DNA of 64,000 bases from an uncultured Campylobacter sp. (GCF_905372745.1 NZ_CAJPQR010000011.1:1-64000); one strand, 5' to 3'; positions 24,552 through 35,863 are shown, numbered from the stretch's first letter. A program made the numbers and translations. Notes: a model not told the origin generated them from the letters alone.

Positions 24552-25350
24552 AAATCACCTTAGCGTTATCATCCCGCTCGTAGCCTTGCTTGCTGGTATA
24601 GAGTTTATCTTGTCGGCAAATCGCGCCCTTAGCGAATACGAAAATATGATGAACAAAGACTATACCATCATCATCGTGAGTCAAAACGAACTAAACGCTA
24701 CCGACGTAAAGCCGCTTGTTTATACGTTTGAGTCGCTTGAGCCTCTTAGCTCAAAATCCGTATTAGAAAAGCTATCAAAGGACATCTCGGCTAAAAATAT
24801 CGCCGTTTTGCAAGAGGCTTTGCCTAAATTTTACTCGCTTAGACTAAATGCCTTCCCAAGTACGCAATACATGAGCGAAATCAAAGATAAAATAGCAAAA
24901 ATCGCGGGCGTGAGCAGGGTAGAGACGTTTTCTAAAACGCACGATAAGGTCTATAAAATTTTACAGCTCGTTAAAAATATTTCGGCGATATTTTCCTGCC
25001 TCATCGGACTCATCGGCCTTATGCTTATCTTAAAGCAGATGCGAATTTGGCTTTACGAGCATAAGGAACGTATCGAGATCATGACGCTGCTTGGCGCTCC
25101 TTCGTGGCTAAAATCTGGCGCGCTATACAAAACCGCGCTATTTGATTCGTTTATCGCAACCGTTTTTACGGTTGTTTTTTACGCGTTTTTACCTGATTTT
25201 CAGCCCGTAAAAGACGCTGCGAGCGGTTTAAATATAAATTTCCCCGCAATCGATGCGTTTTATGACGGAGCGATGCTGCTTTTAGTCTCTTTGACGCTTA
25301 GTTTTCTAGCCGTTTATACCGTTATGCGAAAGAGTAGAACGGGTATATGA
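24538..25350 (+). CDS. ftsX: FtsX-like septal membrane protein
   Basis: A 270-residue membrane protein in the usual FtsX position after ftsE. It has an N-terminal membrane helix (residues 8-27), a periplasmic domain (about residues 30-145) in which FtsX proteins contact EnvC-type activators, then three helices (near residues 150-168, 195-215 and 238-262). Sequence conservation of FtsX is low, so the call leans on topology and order. Its stop overlaps the envC-like start by 4 bases. Confidence 0.88.
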   Translation: MKSFKNHLSVIIPLVALLAGIEFILSANRALSEYENMMNKDYTIIIVSQNELNATDVKPLVYTFESLEPLSSKSVLEKLSKDISAKNIAVLQEALPKFYSLRLNAFPSTQYMSEIKDKIAKIAGVSRVETFSKTHDKVYKILQLVKNISAIFSCLIGLIGLMLILKQMRIWLYEHKERIEIMTLLGAPSWLKSGALYKTALFDSFIATVFTVVFYAFLPDFQPVKDAASGLNINFPAIDAFYDGAMLLLVSLTLSFLAVYTVMRKSRTGI

Positions 25351-26597
25351 GAGTCGCCTTGCTTTTGCTAGCGGCTTTTTGCGCGCTTTTGGCTAATACT
25401 AACGAAAAAATCAGAAACCAAACGACTTATCTTGAGTCCTCAAAAGACCTTGAAAAACAGCTGAATAAAAAATTAGACGACCTAGCCGGCGATATCATAG
25501 GCGGCGAAAAAAGCGTTAAACAAACCGATGATAAGATGAAAGAGCTCATCATGCAAATAGCGCAGCTGGAAAATAGCGCTAAAAGCGCGGGCAACGAGCT
25601 TGATGAGCTGGTAAATCAAAATAAAAATTTAACCCAAAGTCAAAAAGATATCCAAAAAAGTATCGTGCGTATCATATCAGACGAGTTTTCATTTGATCTT
25701 ATAATGCCTAAAGAATACGCCGAGGGCGAAGATAGCATCATCGCCACGGAGATACTAAGTAAGTTAAATTCGGTACTAAAAGACGATTTTAACGCGCTTG
25801 CCAAGCAGTATGAAAGTACGCAAAATTTGATAAAAACCCAAAACGATAAGATAGAGGGCATAAAATCAAATTTAAAAAATTTTAAATTCAAGCAAGCCGA
25901 GCTAGTTTCCCTGCAAGATAAGCAGATGAAAACGCTGGCAAATTTAAAGCGAGATAAAGAAATTTATCAAAAGCAACTCTCGCGCCTGCAAGCCCAACAA
26001 GACGAGATCAGAAAGACGCTAGAAGAGCTAAAAATCGTCGCAAAAAGAGAGAGCGAAGAGGCTAAAAAAGCTCTAGCCGCGCAAAAAGCGGCCGAAGCCA
26101 AAGCTCAAAAAAATAAGAACAATAAAAAAGGCGAGGCCGGCGTGAGCGCGTCTGATGGCGACGTGAAGCAGTTTGGCTCGAGCTATCAAACTAGCCTCGT
26201 GAAAAAATATAGCGGCGAAAAAACGATCGCACCGCTTGAGAGCTTTACCGTTAAGCAAAAATTCGGCAACTACGTAGACCCTATCTATAGCATCAAAATT
26301 TTTAACGAATCGGTCGTGCTAAGCGCAAATTCGCCGGACGCGAAGGTAAAAAGCGTATTTAACGGTAAAGTGGTCTTTGCTAAAGAAACCGCGATGCTAG
26401 ATAAAGTCGTAATTATCGAAAATCCAAACGGCATCCACACTATCTACGCACACCTTAGCCAGATCGCTCCTACCGTAAAAGTAGGCGCTAAAGTGCAAAA
26501 AGGCTATGTCATCGGTCGCGTTCAGCGAGATCTCACCTTTGAAGTTACGCAAAAAAACTATCATATAGATCCGCTTGAGATAATCGGCTTAAAATAG
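25347..26597 (+). CDS. EnvC-like LytM factor with degenerate active site
   Basis: A 416-residue periplasmic protein: signal peptide (residues 1-17), long coiled coil (about 18-250) with a Lys/Ala-rich stretch at 232-262, and a C-terminal LytM/M23 fold (about 290-416). The zinc residues of active M23 peptidases are mostly absent: where H...D is expected the sequence is PIYSIKIFNES, and the usual HLHFE is DLTFEV; only the YAHL His remains. This is the pattern of EnvC, which has no peptidase activity and instead activates amidases. With FtsE and FtsX encoded immediately upstream and AmiA downstream, an activator role is strongly suggested. A terminator overlaps the stop. Confidence 0.87.
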   Translation: MRVALLLLAAFCALLANTNEKIRNQTTYLESSKDLEKQLNKKLDDLAGDIIGGEKSVKQTDDKMKELIMQIAQLENSAKSAGNELDELVNQNKNLTQSQKDIQKSIVRIISDEFSFDLIMPKEYAEGEDSIIATEILSKLNSVLKDDFNALAKQYESTQNLIKTQNDKIEGIKSNLKNFKFKQAELVSLQDKQMKTLANLKRDKEIYQKQLSRLQAQQDEIRKTLEELKIVAKRESEEAKKALAAQKAAEAKAQKNKNNKKGEAGVSASDGDVKQFGSSYQTSLVKKYSGEKTIAPLESFTVKQKFGNYVDPIYSIKIFNESVVLSANSPDAKVKSVFNGKVVFAKETAMLDKVVIIENPNGIHTIYAHLSQIAPTVKVGAKVQKGYVIGRVQRDLTFEVTQKNYHIDPLEIIGLK

Positions 26598-26605
26598 CCG
26601 TTTTT
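26585..26605 (+). terminator. intrinsic terminator overlapping the envC-like stop
   Basis: CGGCT at 26585-26589 pairs with AGCCG at 26596-26600, followed by TTTTT. The stop codon lies inside the hairpin. The short 5-bp stem makes it weak. Confidence 0.5.
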
Positions 26606-26639
26606 CGGGCGGATTAGCAAAATTTAAAGCAAATTTAGT

Positions 26640-26645
26640 TAAAAT
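26640..26645 (+). promoter_or_regulatory. putative -10 box of pyrH
   Basis: TAAAAT lies 24 bases before the pyrH ATG, after the terminator of the preceding operon. AAGGAG at 26657-26662 is the ribosome binding site. Confidence 0.45.
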
Positions 26646-26666
26646 CGCAAAATTTTAAGGAGATGA

Positions 26667-27389
<723 letters not shown>

Positions 27390-27404
27390 ATTTAAGGAGA
27401 ATAA

Positions 27405-27623
27405 ATGAGATCTGAAGAAGTAGCGGCAAGGGCTTTAAAACTCGTCGGAGACGATAGATATAAGCTTGCTCTAGTCGTAGCCAAAAGAGCCGAGGCGCTA
27501 GCCGGCGGAGCAAAAAGTCTGCTTGATATCGATGTTAGCAAGATGAAATTTGCCGATATCGCATTGCGCGAGATAGCCGAGGGTAAAATAGCTTTAGAGG
27601 GCATAGTTGAAGCAGCCAAATAG
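27405..27623 (+). CDS. rpoZ: RNA polymerase omega subunit
   Basis: A 72-residue omega subunit, which helps assemble RNA polymerase around beta' and contributes to the ppGpp site in other Proteobacteria. The family core is present: [10 protein letters not shown] at the N-terminus, [16 protein letters not shown] (residues 16-31), and a helical end with [16 protein letters not shown] precedes the ATG. The end overlaps spoT by 17 bases, so the polymerase subunit and the ppGpp enzyme are co-expressed. Confidence 0.93.
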   Translation: MRSEEVAARALKLVGDDRYKLALVVAKRAEALAGGAKSLLDIDVSKMKFADIALREIAEGKIALEGIVEAAK

Positions 27624-29805
27624 CGGGTTTTTACTAGAGCAGCTAATAGACGACGTGCTTGCATGCAAAGACGTATCGCAGGCGCGTGTGCTACTTGGCT
27701 CGCTAGTGTGCTTTACTCCGAATTTAGAGCGCGCCGTCGAGTGCTGCGTCATCTCTCATGCCGGACAGTTTAGAAAAAGCGGCGAACCCTACGCGATACA
27801 CCCAATCTTAGTAGCCTGCATTGTAGCGCATATGGGCGGGGATGAGGATATGATTATCGCCGCCTTGCTACACGACGTGGTCGAGGATACGGATAGATCG
27901 ATAGAAAGCGTACGTGAGGACTTTGGCGAAGAGGTAGCAAAGCTAGTCGAAGGACTAACTAAAATCGTAGCTATCAGAGAGGATAAGCTAGCAAGCTCGG
28001 AATCAAACGAGCGTCTGGCGGCGTCAGCTATGACATTTCGTAAGATGCTGCTTATATCGATCGAGGACGTGAGGGTGCTCGTTGTGAAGCTTTGCGATAG
28101 ACTGCATAACATGCTAACGCTACAAGCTTTGCGCCCCGAAAAGCAAAAGCGAATCGCCGAAGAGACGTTGATGGTTTATGCCCCTATCGCGCATAGATTA
28201 GGTATCTCGTCCATAAAAAACGTACTTGACGATCTTAGTTTTAAATACGCTTTACCGGAAGAATACAAAAAAATAGACGATTATTTAAACGAGCATAAGC
28301 AACAGCTCGTACTAAAGCTAAACGCGTTTACCGATAAAATTTTTCAAATTTTGCTTGAAAACGGTTTTAGCGAAACAGACTTTGAGATACAAAAGCGCGT
28401 CAAGCACCACTACTCTATCTATCTAAAAATGCAGCGAAAAGGTATCTCTATAGAGGAGGTACTTGATCTATTAGCCGCTCGCGTGCTGGTTAAGGAGCCG
28501 CAGGATTGCTATTTAGTGCTTGGAAATTTACATATAAATTTTAATCCTCTAATATCGCGTTTTAAAGACTATATCGCGCTTCCTAAGCAAAACGGTTACC
28601 AAACCATACACACGACGATATTTGATAACAAAAGCATCTTTGAGGTGCAAATTCGTACCTTTGATATGCATAAAACCGCAGAGTATGGCGTCGCGGCGCA
28701 CTGGAAATATAAAAGCGGCGGCTTTTTAAACCCGAAACTCGACTGGCTAAGCGACATCAGCGGCATAGAAAACGGCATAGAAGAGGCAAACGAGAATCCG
28801 GAGGAGCTCTACGAATACGCAAAAGATAGCCTCTACGTAGAAGACGTCGCGGTTTATTCGCCAAAGGGAGATATATTTACGCTTCCTCGCGGCGCGACCG
28901 CGCTTGATTATGCTTACGAGATACATACGCAAGTAGGACTATATGCAAAAGAGGCTTATGTAAACCGTATGCGAGTGCCGCTACTAACGGAGCTAAAAAA
29001 CGGCGACATAGTGAGCATCGTAACGGGCGATGAGCCAAAATACCGTTGTTCGTGGCTAAGCAGCGTAAAAACGGGCAAGGCTAGAGCTACGATACGCTCA
29101 TACTGCAAGCAAAAGATAAGAGATATAAATAACATGGTTGCGCTTGAGATTTTAAGCGGGATTTTCGGCGTTCCTTCCGAAACTATATCGCAGTGGGTGG
29201 ATAGCGAAAATTTAACCAAGAAAATTTTTAAGGCCGCATTTGACTCGGTTTACTTACAAGACATCGTAAACGCGCTAAAAAAATACGTAAAAAAAGACCG
29301 TCCATTTGCCATCGCACTAACGGATAAATATAACGTAAAAAAGCAAAAATTTGAAAATATCGTGATCTACTCGAATCACAAAATAAATAGCGTAGAGTTT
29401 GATTATTGCTGCAATCCAAAACGCGGCGACGATATCGTGGGCTTTAGAAACTACCATCACGTTACAGTTCATCACAAGCTTTGTGAACGGTTTATGAAGC
29501 TAGCGGAGGAGAAAAATGAGATGATTTTCGTCAAATGGACGAAGATAGCTCCGCATAGATTTAAGATTATTTTGAGTCTTGAAAACAGGCGCGGATCGCT
29601 AGCCGAGTTTTTAACTTTTATGGCGAAAATGCAAATCGACCTCGTAACGATCAGCCTTACTGAAACCAGAGAGGCTACGGCCGATCTTTTTGAGCTAACG
29701 ATCGAGCTTGGCGAAAATTTAAACGTAAACGAAATAAAAGAGCGGCTAAAAGATCGCTACAAGATCATTGACTTCGTGTCGCTTGACGACGCATACGGAC
29801 ATTAA
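27607..29805 (+). CDS. spoT: bifunctional (p)ppGpp synthetase/hydrolase
   Basis: The single long RSH enzyme of Campylobacter makes and degrades (p)ppGpp. In 732 residues: the HD hydrolase domain with HP...H and LLHDVVEDT (near residues 59-96), the synthetase domain with [12 protein letters not shown] (near residue 262) and the QTIHT motif, then TGS ([15 protein letters not shown], near residue 418), a helical region and a C-terminal ACT domain ([16 protein letters not shown]). The start is TTG 27607 inside rpoZ; no better ATG keeps the N-terminal hydrolase helices. Confidence 0.95.
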   Translation: MKQPNSGFLLEQLIDDVLACKDVSQARVLLGSLVCFTPNLERAVECCVISHAGQFRKSGEPYAIHPILVACIVAHMGGDEDMIIAALLHDVVEDTDRSIESVREDFGEEVAKLVEGLTKIVAIREDKLASSESNERLAASAMTFRKMLLISIEDVRVLVVKLCDRLHNMLTLQALRPEKQKRIAEETLMVYAPIAHRLGISSIKNVLDDLSFKYALPEEYKKIDDYLNEHKQQLVLKLNAFTDKIFQILLENGFSETDFEIQKRVKHHYSIYLKMQRKGISIEEVLDLLAARVLVKEPQDCYLVLGNLHINFNPLISRFKDYIALPKQNGYQTIHTTIFDNKSIFEVQIRTFDMHKTAEYGVAAHWKYKSGGFLNPKLDWLSDISGIENGIEEANENPEELYEYAKDSLYVEDVAVYSPKGDIFTLPRGATALDYAYEIHTQVGLYAKEAYVNRMRVPLLTELKNGDIVSIVTGDEPKYRCSWLSSVKTGKARATIRSYCKQKIRDINNMVALEILSGIFGVPSETISQWVDSENLTKKIFKAAFDSVYLQDIVNALKKYVKKDRPFAIALTDKYNVKKQKFENIVIYSNHKINSVEFDYCCNPKRGDDIVGFRNYHHVTVHHKLCERFMKLAEEKNEMIFVKWTKIAPHRFKIILSLENRRGSLAEFLTFMAKMQIDLVTISLTETREATADLFELTIELGENLNVNEIKERLKDRYKIIDFVSLDDAYGH

Positions 29806-29822
29806 TAAATTTAGGAGAGAAA

Positions 29823-31031
29823 ATGGGCGAAAATTTGAGCAAAATAATGAGCGAGATAAAAAAAGGCGTCGCCGAGATGATAGACGAGGAGCGCATAGAA
29901 AATTTAGTAAAAAACTACTACGAAAAAGGCGAAAATTTCTACGTTAAAGCAGGCTTTGACCCGACGGCTCCGGATTTGCACCTAGGACACTCCGTGGTGC
30001 TTCAAAAGATGGCTTTTTTACAAAAGCACGGCGCGATAGTGCAGTTTTTAATAGGCGACTTTACCGGGCAAATCGGCGATCCTAGCGGCAAATCGGCGAC
30101 TAGAAAAAAGCTTGATGCAAACATCGTTAAGAAAAACGCCAAAACATACGAGGAGCAGGTGTTTAAAATTTTAGATCCGAGCAAAACGCGCATAATGTTT
30201 AACTCAAAATGGTGTAACGAGCTGGGGGCTGCGGGTATCGTGGAGCTAACTAGCACCTTTCCCGTGGCTAGGATGCTTGAGCGCGACGACTTTGAAAAGC
30301 GTCTAAACGCGGGCAGTCCGATATCTATTAGCGAGTTTTTGTATCCGCTTTTGCAGGGTTACGATAGCGTCGCGATGAAATGCGATATCGAAATGGGCGG
30401 CACGGATCAGAAATTTAACCTTCTGATGGGGCGAACCTTGCAGCGAGTTTATAACGTCGGTAAAGAACAAGCCGTCATCATGATGCCGCTTTTAGAGGGG
30501 CTTGACGGTGTAAATAAAATGAGCAAGAGCCTAGGAAACTATATCGGCGTAACCGACGCACCAAACGATATGTTTGCTAAAACGCTAAGTATCAGCGACG
30601 AGCTGATGTGGCGCTGGTACGAGCTTTTAAGCGAAAAAAGTACCGAGGAAATCGCAAATTTAAAATCAGACGTAGCTAGCGGCAAAGCTCACCCAAAAGC
30701 CGTAAAAGAGGCTCTCGCGCTAGAAATCACGGCCAGATATAACGGCGAAGCGGCGGCGAAAGAGGCAAATGCCGAATTTGACCGCGTACACTCGCAAAAT
30801 CAAATCCCTACCGAAATAGCCGAATTTGAGCTAAAAGCGGGCGTTTGGGTGGTAGAAGCTCTAACGGCGTGCGGGCTAGCTAGCTCAAACTCTCAAGCCC
30901 GCCGCGATATCGCCGCAAACGCCGTCAGTATAAATCAACAAAAGCTAAGCGACGAGCAGTTAAAGCTAGAAGCGGGCGAATATATCTTGCAGGTAGGCAA
31001 GCGAAAATTTGCGAAATTAAAGGTAACGTGA
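29823..31031 (+). CDS. tyrS: tyrosyl-tRNA synthetase
   Basis: Charges tRNA-Tyr. The 402-residue class I enzyme has the HIGH-type motif LHLGH (near residues 52-56), the KMSKS loop (NKMSKSLGNYIGV, near residues 233-245) and a C-terminal S4 domain (SNSQARRDIAANAVSIN). It belongs to the group with the longer N-terminus. GGAGAG precedes the ATG. It overlaps the next gene by 4 bases. Confidence 0.97.
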   Translation: MGENLSKIMSEIKKGVAEMIDEERIENLVKNYYEKGENFYVKAGFDPTAPDLHLGHSVVLQKMAFLQKHGAIVQFLIGDFTGQIGDPSGKSATRKKLDANIVKKNAKTYEEQVFKILDPSKTRIMFNSKWCNELGAAGIVELTSTFPVARMLERDDFEKRLNAGSPISISEFLYPLLQGYDSVAMKCDIEMGGTDQKFNLLMGRTLQRVYNVGKEQAVIMMPLLEGLDGVNKMSKSLGNYIGVTDAPNDMFAKTLSISDELMWRWYELLSEKSTEEIANLKSDVASGKAHPKAVKEALALEITARYNGEAAAKEANAEFDRVHSQNQIPTEIAEFELKAGVWVVEALTACGLASSNSQARRDIAANAVSINQQKLSDEQLKLEAGEYILQVGKRKFAKLKVT

Positions 31032-32119
31032 TGTCGGTAAAAATCGGAAAATACGAGATAGCTCACCCCATAATCCAAGGCGGAATGGGGCTTGGCATCA
31101 GCTGGGATAGGCTCGCCGGAAACGTCAGCCTAGAAGGCGGTCTAGGCGTTATAAGCTCTGTGGGAACGGGCTACTACGAAGGGCGAAAATACATCACCAA
31201 AGAGCTAAACGCCAAGCCATACGGTAGCGGAAATTTTTACTCGCGCGCGGGGCTAAAAGCCGTTATCGATAACGCTCGTAAAATTTGCGGCGACAGGCCC
31301 CTTGGTGTAAATATCCTATATGCTAGCAACGACTACGATCGCATCGTAAAAGACGCCTGCGACCACGGCATAAACGTGATCATCACGGGTGCTGGCTTGC
31401 CTACGAATTTGCCCGAATTTACGGTCGGTTTCCCAGATGTCGCTTTGGTACCCATCGTATCGTCGGCCAAGGCGCTAAAAATCATCTGCAAACGCTGGCA
31501 GGGGCGCTACGGCAGGCTTCCTGACGCGGTGGTGCTTGAAGGGCCTCTTAGCGGCGGTCACCAGGGCTTTACCTACGAGCAGTGCCTAGATCCCGCGTAT
31601 AGCCTAGAAAATTTAATCCCGCAAGTAGCGGCCGAGATCAAAGAGTGGGGAGATATCCCGCTATTTGCCGCAGGCGGCATCTGGGATAAAAGCGACATCG
31701 ATAGGGCGATTAGTCTAGGCGCAAACGGCGTACAGATGGGCACTCGCTTTATCGGCACTCACGAGTGTGACGCCTCGGAGGAATTTAAGCAAGTACTTTT
31801 AAACTGCAAAAAAGAGGACATCGAGCTAATCAAAAGCCCCGTAGGATATCCTGCTCGCGGCGTCAGGACGAATTTGCTAAATTTGGTGGATAAACGCCAA
31901 GGGCCCAAAATCAGCTGCGTAAGCAACTGCGTAAGCCCGTGCCAGCGCGGCAAGGAAGCTAAAGAAGTCGGCTACTGTATCGCAGACCGTCTTTACGACG
32001 CATTTGCGGGACGAAAAGACACGGGACTGTTTTTCACCGGCGCCAACGGATACAGGCTAAACGAGATCATAAGCGTAAAAGAGCTATTTGAAAAACTGAT
32101 AAATGGCGAAGATAGTTAA
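31028..32119 (+). CDS. nitronate monooxygenase-family FMN enzyme
   Basis: A 363-residue TIM-barrel flavoprotein of the nitronate monooxygenase/2-nitropropane dioxygenase family, which uses FMN to oxidise alkyl nitronates; FabK-like enoyl reductases share the fold. Visible: HPIIQGGMGLGISWDRLAG at the N-terminus, EGPLSGGHQG (near residues 169-178), PLFAAGGIWD (near residues 215-224), and NGVQMGTRFIGT, the phosphate-binding loop. A Cys-rich strip with CVSNCVSPC (near residue 297) is a feature of this subgroup. Physiological substrate unknown. The gene sits in the same place in C. jejuni as I recall, between tyrS and amiA. Confidence 0.85.
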   Translation: MMSVKIGKYEIAHPIIQGGMGLGISWDRLAGNVSLEGGLGVISSVGTGYYEGRKYITKELNAKPYGSGNFYSRAGLKAVIDNARKICGDRPLGVNILYASNDYDRIVKDACDHGINVIITGAGLPTNLPEFTVGFPDVALVPIVSSAKALKIICKRWQGRYGRLPDAVVLEGPLSGGHQGFTYEQCLDPAYSLENLIPQVAAEIKEWGDIPLFAAGGIWDKSDIDRAISLGANGVQMGTRFIGTHECDASEEFKQVLLNCKKEDIELIKSPVGYPARGVRTNLLNLVDKRQGPKISCVSNCVSPCQRGKEAKEVGYCIADRLYDAFAGRKDTGLFFTGANGYRLNEIISVKELFEKLINGEDS

Positions 32120-33767
32120 AGTATTTTTAATATTTTTATTCTTTCTTACCGGTGCGGTTTATGCTAGCGCTTTATCGAGTCTAGATAAATTCGATAAAAA
32201 TTTCGCTAGCGCAAGCAATAAAGATAAAATCGCCATGCATCAAGAACTAAGGACGCTTTACGTAAAATCCATAATGGAAAATAACGTAAATTTAAGAGCC
32301 GAAAGCCTAAAAAGGCTAATAAAAAGCTCCAAAACGTTAGGGCTTGATAGCAAGTCTTACGAAAAAGAGCTAGCCGGTATACCGCAGCCAAAGAGCGCTA
32401 GCCCTAAACAAGAGTCCAAACCCGCTAAAGAAACCAAAGCAAAAGAGCCGGAGCAAAAAGAGCCGGTTAAATTAAAACAGCTTTCATCCGCTCCGCTATC
32501 TAGCAAAAATGCGCAAAACGTAAAGACACAGACTCTATATCTGCTAGAGGCGGCAGATACCGGCGGTAAGCTGGAGCTAAAATTTAGCCGTCCCTTAGAC
32601 GGCGGCGACGTAAAAAAGACCGATCTAAATCAAAAAGGTTCATATAAAAGCATATATGAATTTAAGGGCATTTGGAGCGGGGGTAAACCGCAGAGGATCA
32701 AAAATTATCTAGTCGACGAGATTCGCATTAGCCAGTTTGACGCAAATACCGTTAGGGTGGTGTTCATCGATAAATTTAAGCATAATTTAAAGCTGCGCGT
32801 CCAAAATCAATCCGTGATATTTTCAAAAGCAACCGCTCAAAATTCGGACTCTTTAAGCGTTAAAACGCCGGAAAGCAAAAGCAAGGAAAATTTAAAAGCG
32901 GCTCAAAAAGCTCAAATAGAACCGAAACAAAACGAAAAAATTCAGCCTAAAAATCAGCAAACCAAAGCCGAGCAAGCCGCTAAATCCGCCCAAAACGACC
33001 AAGAAATCGCTCCAAAACCTAAGCCCGAGGAGGAGACGCCCGTTCCTTTGGTAAAAACCCCAAGTACTAAAAAAATCACAAGCGCTAAAGGCAAAGTCAT
33101 CGTCCTTGACGCAGGGCACGGTGGCGACGATCCAGGCGCCGTAAACGGCCAGCTCAAAGAAAAAAATATCGTGCTAAGTATCGCGCAAAAGGCGGGCAAA
33201 GAGCTGCAAGGACGCGGCTACAAGGTTTATTACACGCGCAGCAAGGATAAATTTATCAACCTTCGCGACCGCACGAAGTATGCAAACGACAAGGCTGCGG
33301 ATCTTTTCATCTCCATTCATGCAAACGCCGCGCCAAACAAGGCAAAGACCGCATCTATGCGAGGTATCGAGACCTTTTTCCTCTCGCCGGCTCGCTCCGA
33401 GCGTAGCAAAAACGCCGCCGCGCTCGAAAATAAATCGGACGTCGATGAAATGAACTATTTTTCTAAGCAGACATTTTTAAATTTCCTTAATCGCGAAAAA
33501 ATCATCGCCTCAAATAAGCTAGCTATCGACGTTCAGCGTGAAGTTTTGGCGCAGGCTAAAACCGTGATACCAAAGACCGCCGACGGCGGCGTGCGCGAGG
33601 CTCCGTTTTGGGTACTAGTAGGCGCGCTGATGCCAGCGGTCCTAGTCGAAGTCGGCTATATCACGCATCCTAGCGAGGGCGAGCTAATAAACAACTCAAA
33701 ATACCAAGACGCCCTAGCCAAGGGGCTTGCAGACGGCGTAGACGTCTATTTTTCAAATCAGCGATGA
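32103..33767 (+). CDS. amiA: N-acetylmuramoyl-L-alanine amidase
   Basis: Cleaves the stem peptide from peptidoglycan, needed for daughter-cell separation. In 554 residues: signal peptide (1-21), a helical N-terminal region, an AMIN-like beta domain (about 135-245), a Lys/Gln/Pro-rich linker (250-325), and the Amidase_3 catalytic domain (about 332-552). Zinc residues are in DAGHGG, the Glu of LKEKNIVLS and SIHANA, with the final catalytic Glu in VLVEVGYI. The start overlaps the preceding gene by 17 bases. The EnvC-like protein encoded upstream is the likely activator. Confidence 0.94.
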   Translation: MAKIVKVFLIFLFFLTGAVYASALSSLDKFDKNFASASNKDKIAMHQELRTLYVKSIMENNVNLRAESLKRLIKSSKTLGLDSKSYEKELAGIPQPKSASPKQESKPAKETKAKEPEQKEPVKLKQLSSAPLSSKNAQNVKTQTLYLLEAADTGGKLELKFSRPLDGGDVKKTDLNQKGSYKSIYEFKGIWSGGKPQRIKNYLVDEIRISQFDANTVRVVFIDKFKHNLKLRVQNQSVIFSKATAQNSDSLSVKTPESKSKENLKAAQKAQIEPKQNEKIQPKNQQTKAEQAAKSAQNDQEIAPKPKPEEETPVPLVKTPSTKKITSAKGKVIVLDAGHGGDDPGAVNGQLKEKNIVLSIAQKAGKELQGRGYKVYYTRSKDKFINLRDRTKYANDKAADLFISIHANAAPNKAKTASMRGIETFFLSPARSERSKNAAALENKSDVDEMNYFSKQTFLNFLNREKIIASNKLAIDVQREVLAQAKTVIPKTADGGVREAPFWVLVGALMPAVLVEVGYITHPSEGELINNSKYQDALAKGLADGVDVYFSNQR

Positions 33768-35863
33768 AAAGCGCGCGAGTTGTTTTTAGAGGCGCCGTCC
33801 CGTTTAGTCCCGATTTTGACGACATTTACTTTAACGCAGATGATCCCATAGGCCAGAGCGAGTACGTTTTTAACTCCGTTTTTGATGAATTTTGGGAGAA
33901 AAAGAGCGAATTTAACGTGCTTGAGACGGGATTTGGTGCGGGGTTAAATTTCCTCTGCGCTTTTAAAAGATTTAAAAACTCTGATAAATTTTTAAATTTC
34001 GTAAGTGTCGAAAAAACGCCTATCGCTAGAGACGATCTAGCTAAAATTTACGCGAATTTTAGCGAGCTTGCGGACGTTTCAGGCGAGCTTTTGGGTGCCT
34101 ACCCGCCTCTTATTCGCGGATTTCATAGATTAAATTTAGCTCCAAACGTCACGCTTACTTTATGCTTTGGCGATGTGGATACGGTTTTAGACGAGCTTAG
34201 CTTTATCGCGGACGCTGTTTTTATGGATGGTTTTGCTCCTGCTAAAAACGAAGCGATGTGGAGCGAGCGGGTTTGCGCTAAAATCGCAAATTTATGCGCT
34301 TTTGGTGCTAGCGTTTGCACGTATTCGGCCTCGGGCGCGCTAAAAAGAGCCCTGCAAAATAGCGGTTTTGAGGTAAATTTGCTAAAAGGCTACGGCAAAA
34401 AGCGCGAGATGCTACGTGCCAAATTTGCGGGCGAGCGACAAGCTAGAAGCGAGATTTGGTTTAGCAGATTTGATCCCGCCGCCACGATCGCTCCAAAGAC
34501 GGCGCTAATTATCGGCGGCGGCGTGGCGGGCTGCGTTTGCGCGTTTAAGTTGCGCCAGCGCGGCCTAGACGTCACGATCGCCGAAAAGTGCAGCGACATC
34601 GCACTAAACGGCTCCGGAAATCACTGCGGGATCTTGATGCCGCTTATCACGAAACCAACCGTAAATTTAGGCCGCATGCATATGAACGCGTTTTTGCAGG
34701 CGGCGCGCTTTTACGGCCAAAACCTCGGCGCTGATGAGATAGAGTTTTGCGGCGCGACGGACTACGCGTACGAGCAAAAGACGCTGGAGCGCTTTTACGA
34801 GTGGCACGAATTTGACGCGGATAACGGCGTTTTTGAGCTAAAATTCGATAGCGAGCCCTACGCTAGCGCGTTTATCTTTAGCGGCGCAAAAGCTCGCCCC
34901 AGAAAGATGTGCAAGGCTGCAATTGCAGGCATAAAAACGCTTTTAAACTGTGAATTTGAGAACTTTGAGACGCTTGAGAGCGGCGCGGTTAGGGCGCGCT
35001 TTAAGGATGGACGAATCATTGACTCCGACGTACTCGTGCTAGCTATCGGTAGCGAGAGTATGGAGCTCTTTGCGGACTACGACATCAGGCTCAGCTCCGT
35101 GCGCGGCCAGGTCACGCATATTAAGCCAGCCGTTTGGACGCCTGCGCCCTTTAGCGCTAAAGGCTACGTATGCCCGCCTACCCAAGGCGTGCAAGTGATC
35201 GGCGCGACTTATGATAGAAATCTTTTTTTGGACGAGTCGCGCTCTAGCGACGATAAGAAAAATTTAGCCGACGTTGCCGAGTTTTTGGACGGCAAATTTG
35301 CAAAAAACGAGTGGCTAAATTTAAACGGAGCGCGGGAGCTAAATTTGACTATCGGCCCAGACGGCGATGCTGAAAATACGGATCGCTTGGAGCTGAGCAA
35401 GGGCGGCGTAAATTTAAGCAAAATCATGGATTTGCCGGCCAAAACCGCGAGCAACCCCGTACAGGCGCGAGATGCGTCAAATTTGACTGTGCCTGAAAAC
35501 AGCTCAAACATCGCAGCTAAAATACCGCAAAACATACGAATAATCGGCTCAAAAGTAGGCTACCGCAGCTATAGCGGCGACCGATTTGCGCTCATCGGGC
35601 GACTTTATGATGAGCATTTTTATAAAGATACCTACAAATCGCTGCTTTGGACGAAAGGCAAGTCCAATCCGCATCCAAAATACGTGCCAAACGTCTACGT
35701 AAGCACCGCTCACGGCTCGCGCGGGCTTTGTACGGCCGTGCTAGGCGCCGAACTCATCTGCGATCTTATTTTTGACCGTCCGCTTTGCATCGAAAAATCG
35801 CTTTTTGACGAGCTTAATTTGGCGAGATTTCTTATTAGAAAGCTTAAAAAAGGGCTAAAATAA
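33764..35863 (+). CDS. mnmC: bifunctional MnmC tRNA-modification enzyme
   Basis: MnmC finishes mnm5U at the wobble base of several tRNAs. The N-terminal methyltransferase domain (about residues 1-230) has the SAM motif VLETGFGAGLNFL. The C-terminal FAD oxidase domain begins at about residue 245 with the dinucleotide loop IIGGGVAGC. At 699 residues it is longer than the usual 610-670. A Ser/Asn-rich insert at about residues 532-590 (35361-35535) looks poorly structured and interrupts the C-terminal domain. It overlaps amiA by 4 bases and ends the operon at a terminator. Confidence 0.92.
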   Translation: MKSARVVFRGAVPFSPDFDDIYFNADDPIGQSEYVFNSVFDEFWEKKSEFNVLETGFGAGLNFLCAFKRFKNSDKFLNFVSVEKTPIARDDLAKIYANFSELADVSGELLGAYPPLIRGFHRLNLAPNVTLTLCFGDVDTVLDELSFIADAVFMDGFAPAKNEAMWSERVCAKIANLCAFGASVCTYSASGALKRALQNSGFEVNLLKGYGKKREMLRAKFAGERQARSEIWFSRFDPAATIAPKTALIIGGGVAGCVCAFKLRQRGLDVTIAEKCSDIALNGSGNHCGILMPLITKPTVNLGRMHMNAFLQAARFYGQNLGADEIEFCGATDYAYEQKTLERFYEWHEFDADNGVFELKFDSEPYASAFIFSGAKARPRKMCKAAIAGIKTLLNCEFENFETLESGAVRARFKDGRIIDSDVLVLAIGSESMELFADYDIRLSSVRGQVTHIKPAVWTPAPFSAKGYVCPPTQGVQVIGATYDRNLFLDESRSSDDKKNLADVAEFLDGKFAKNEWLNLNGARELNLTIGPDGDAENTDRLELSKGGVNLSKIMDLPAKTASNPVQARDASNLTVPENSSNIAAKIPQNIRIIGSKVGYRSYSGDRFALIGRLYDEHFYKDTYKSLLWTKGKSNPHPKYVPNVYVSTAHGSRGLCTAVLGAELICDLIFDRPLCIEKSLFDELNLARFLIRKLKKGLK

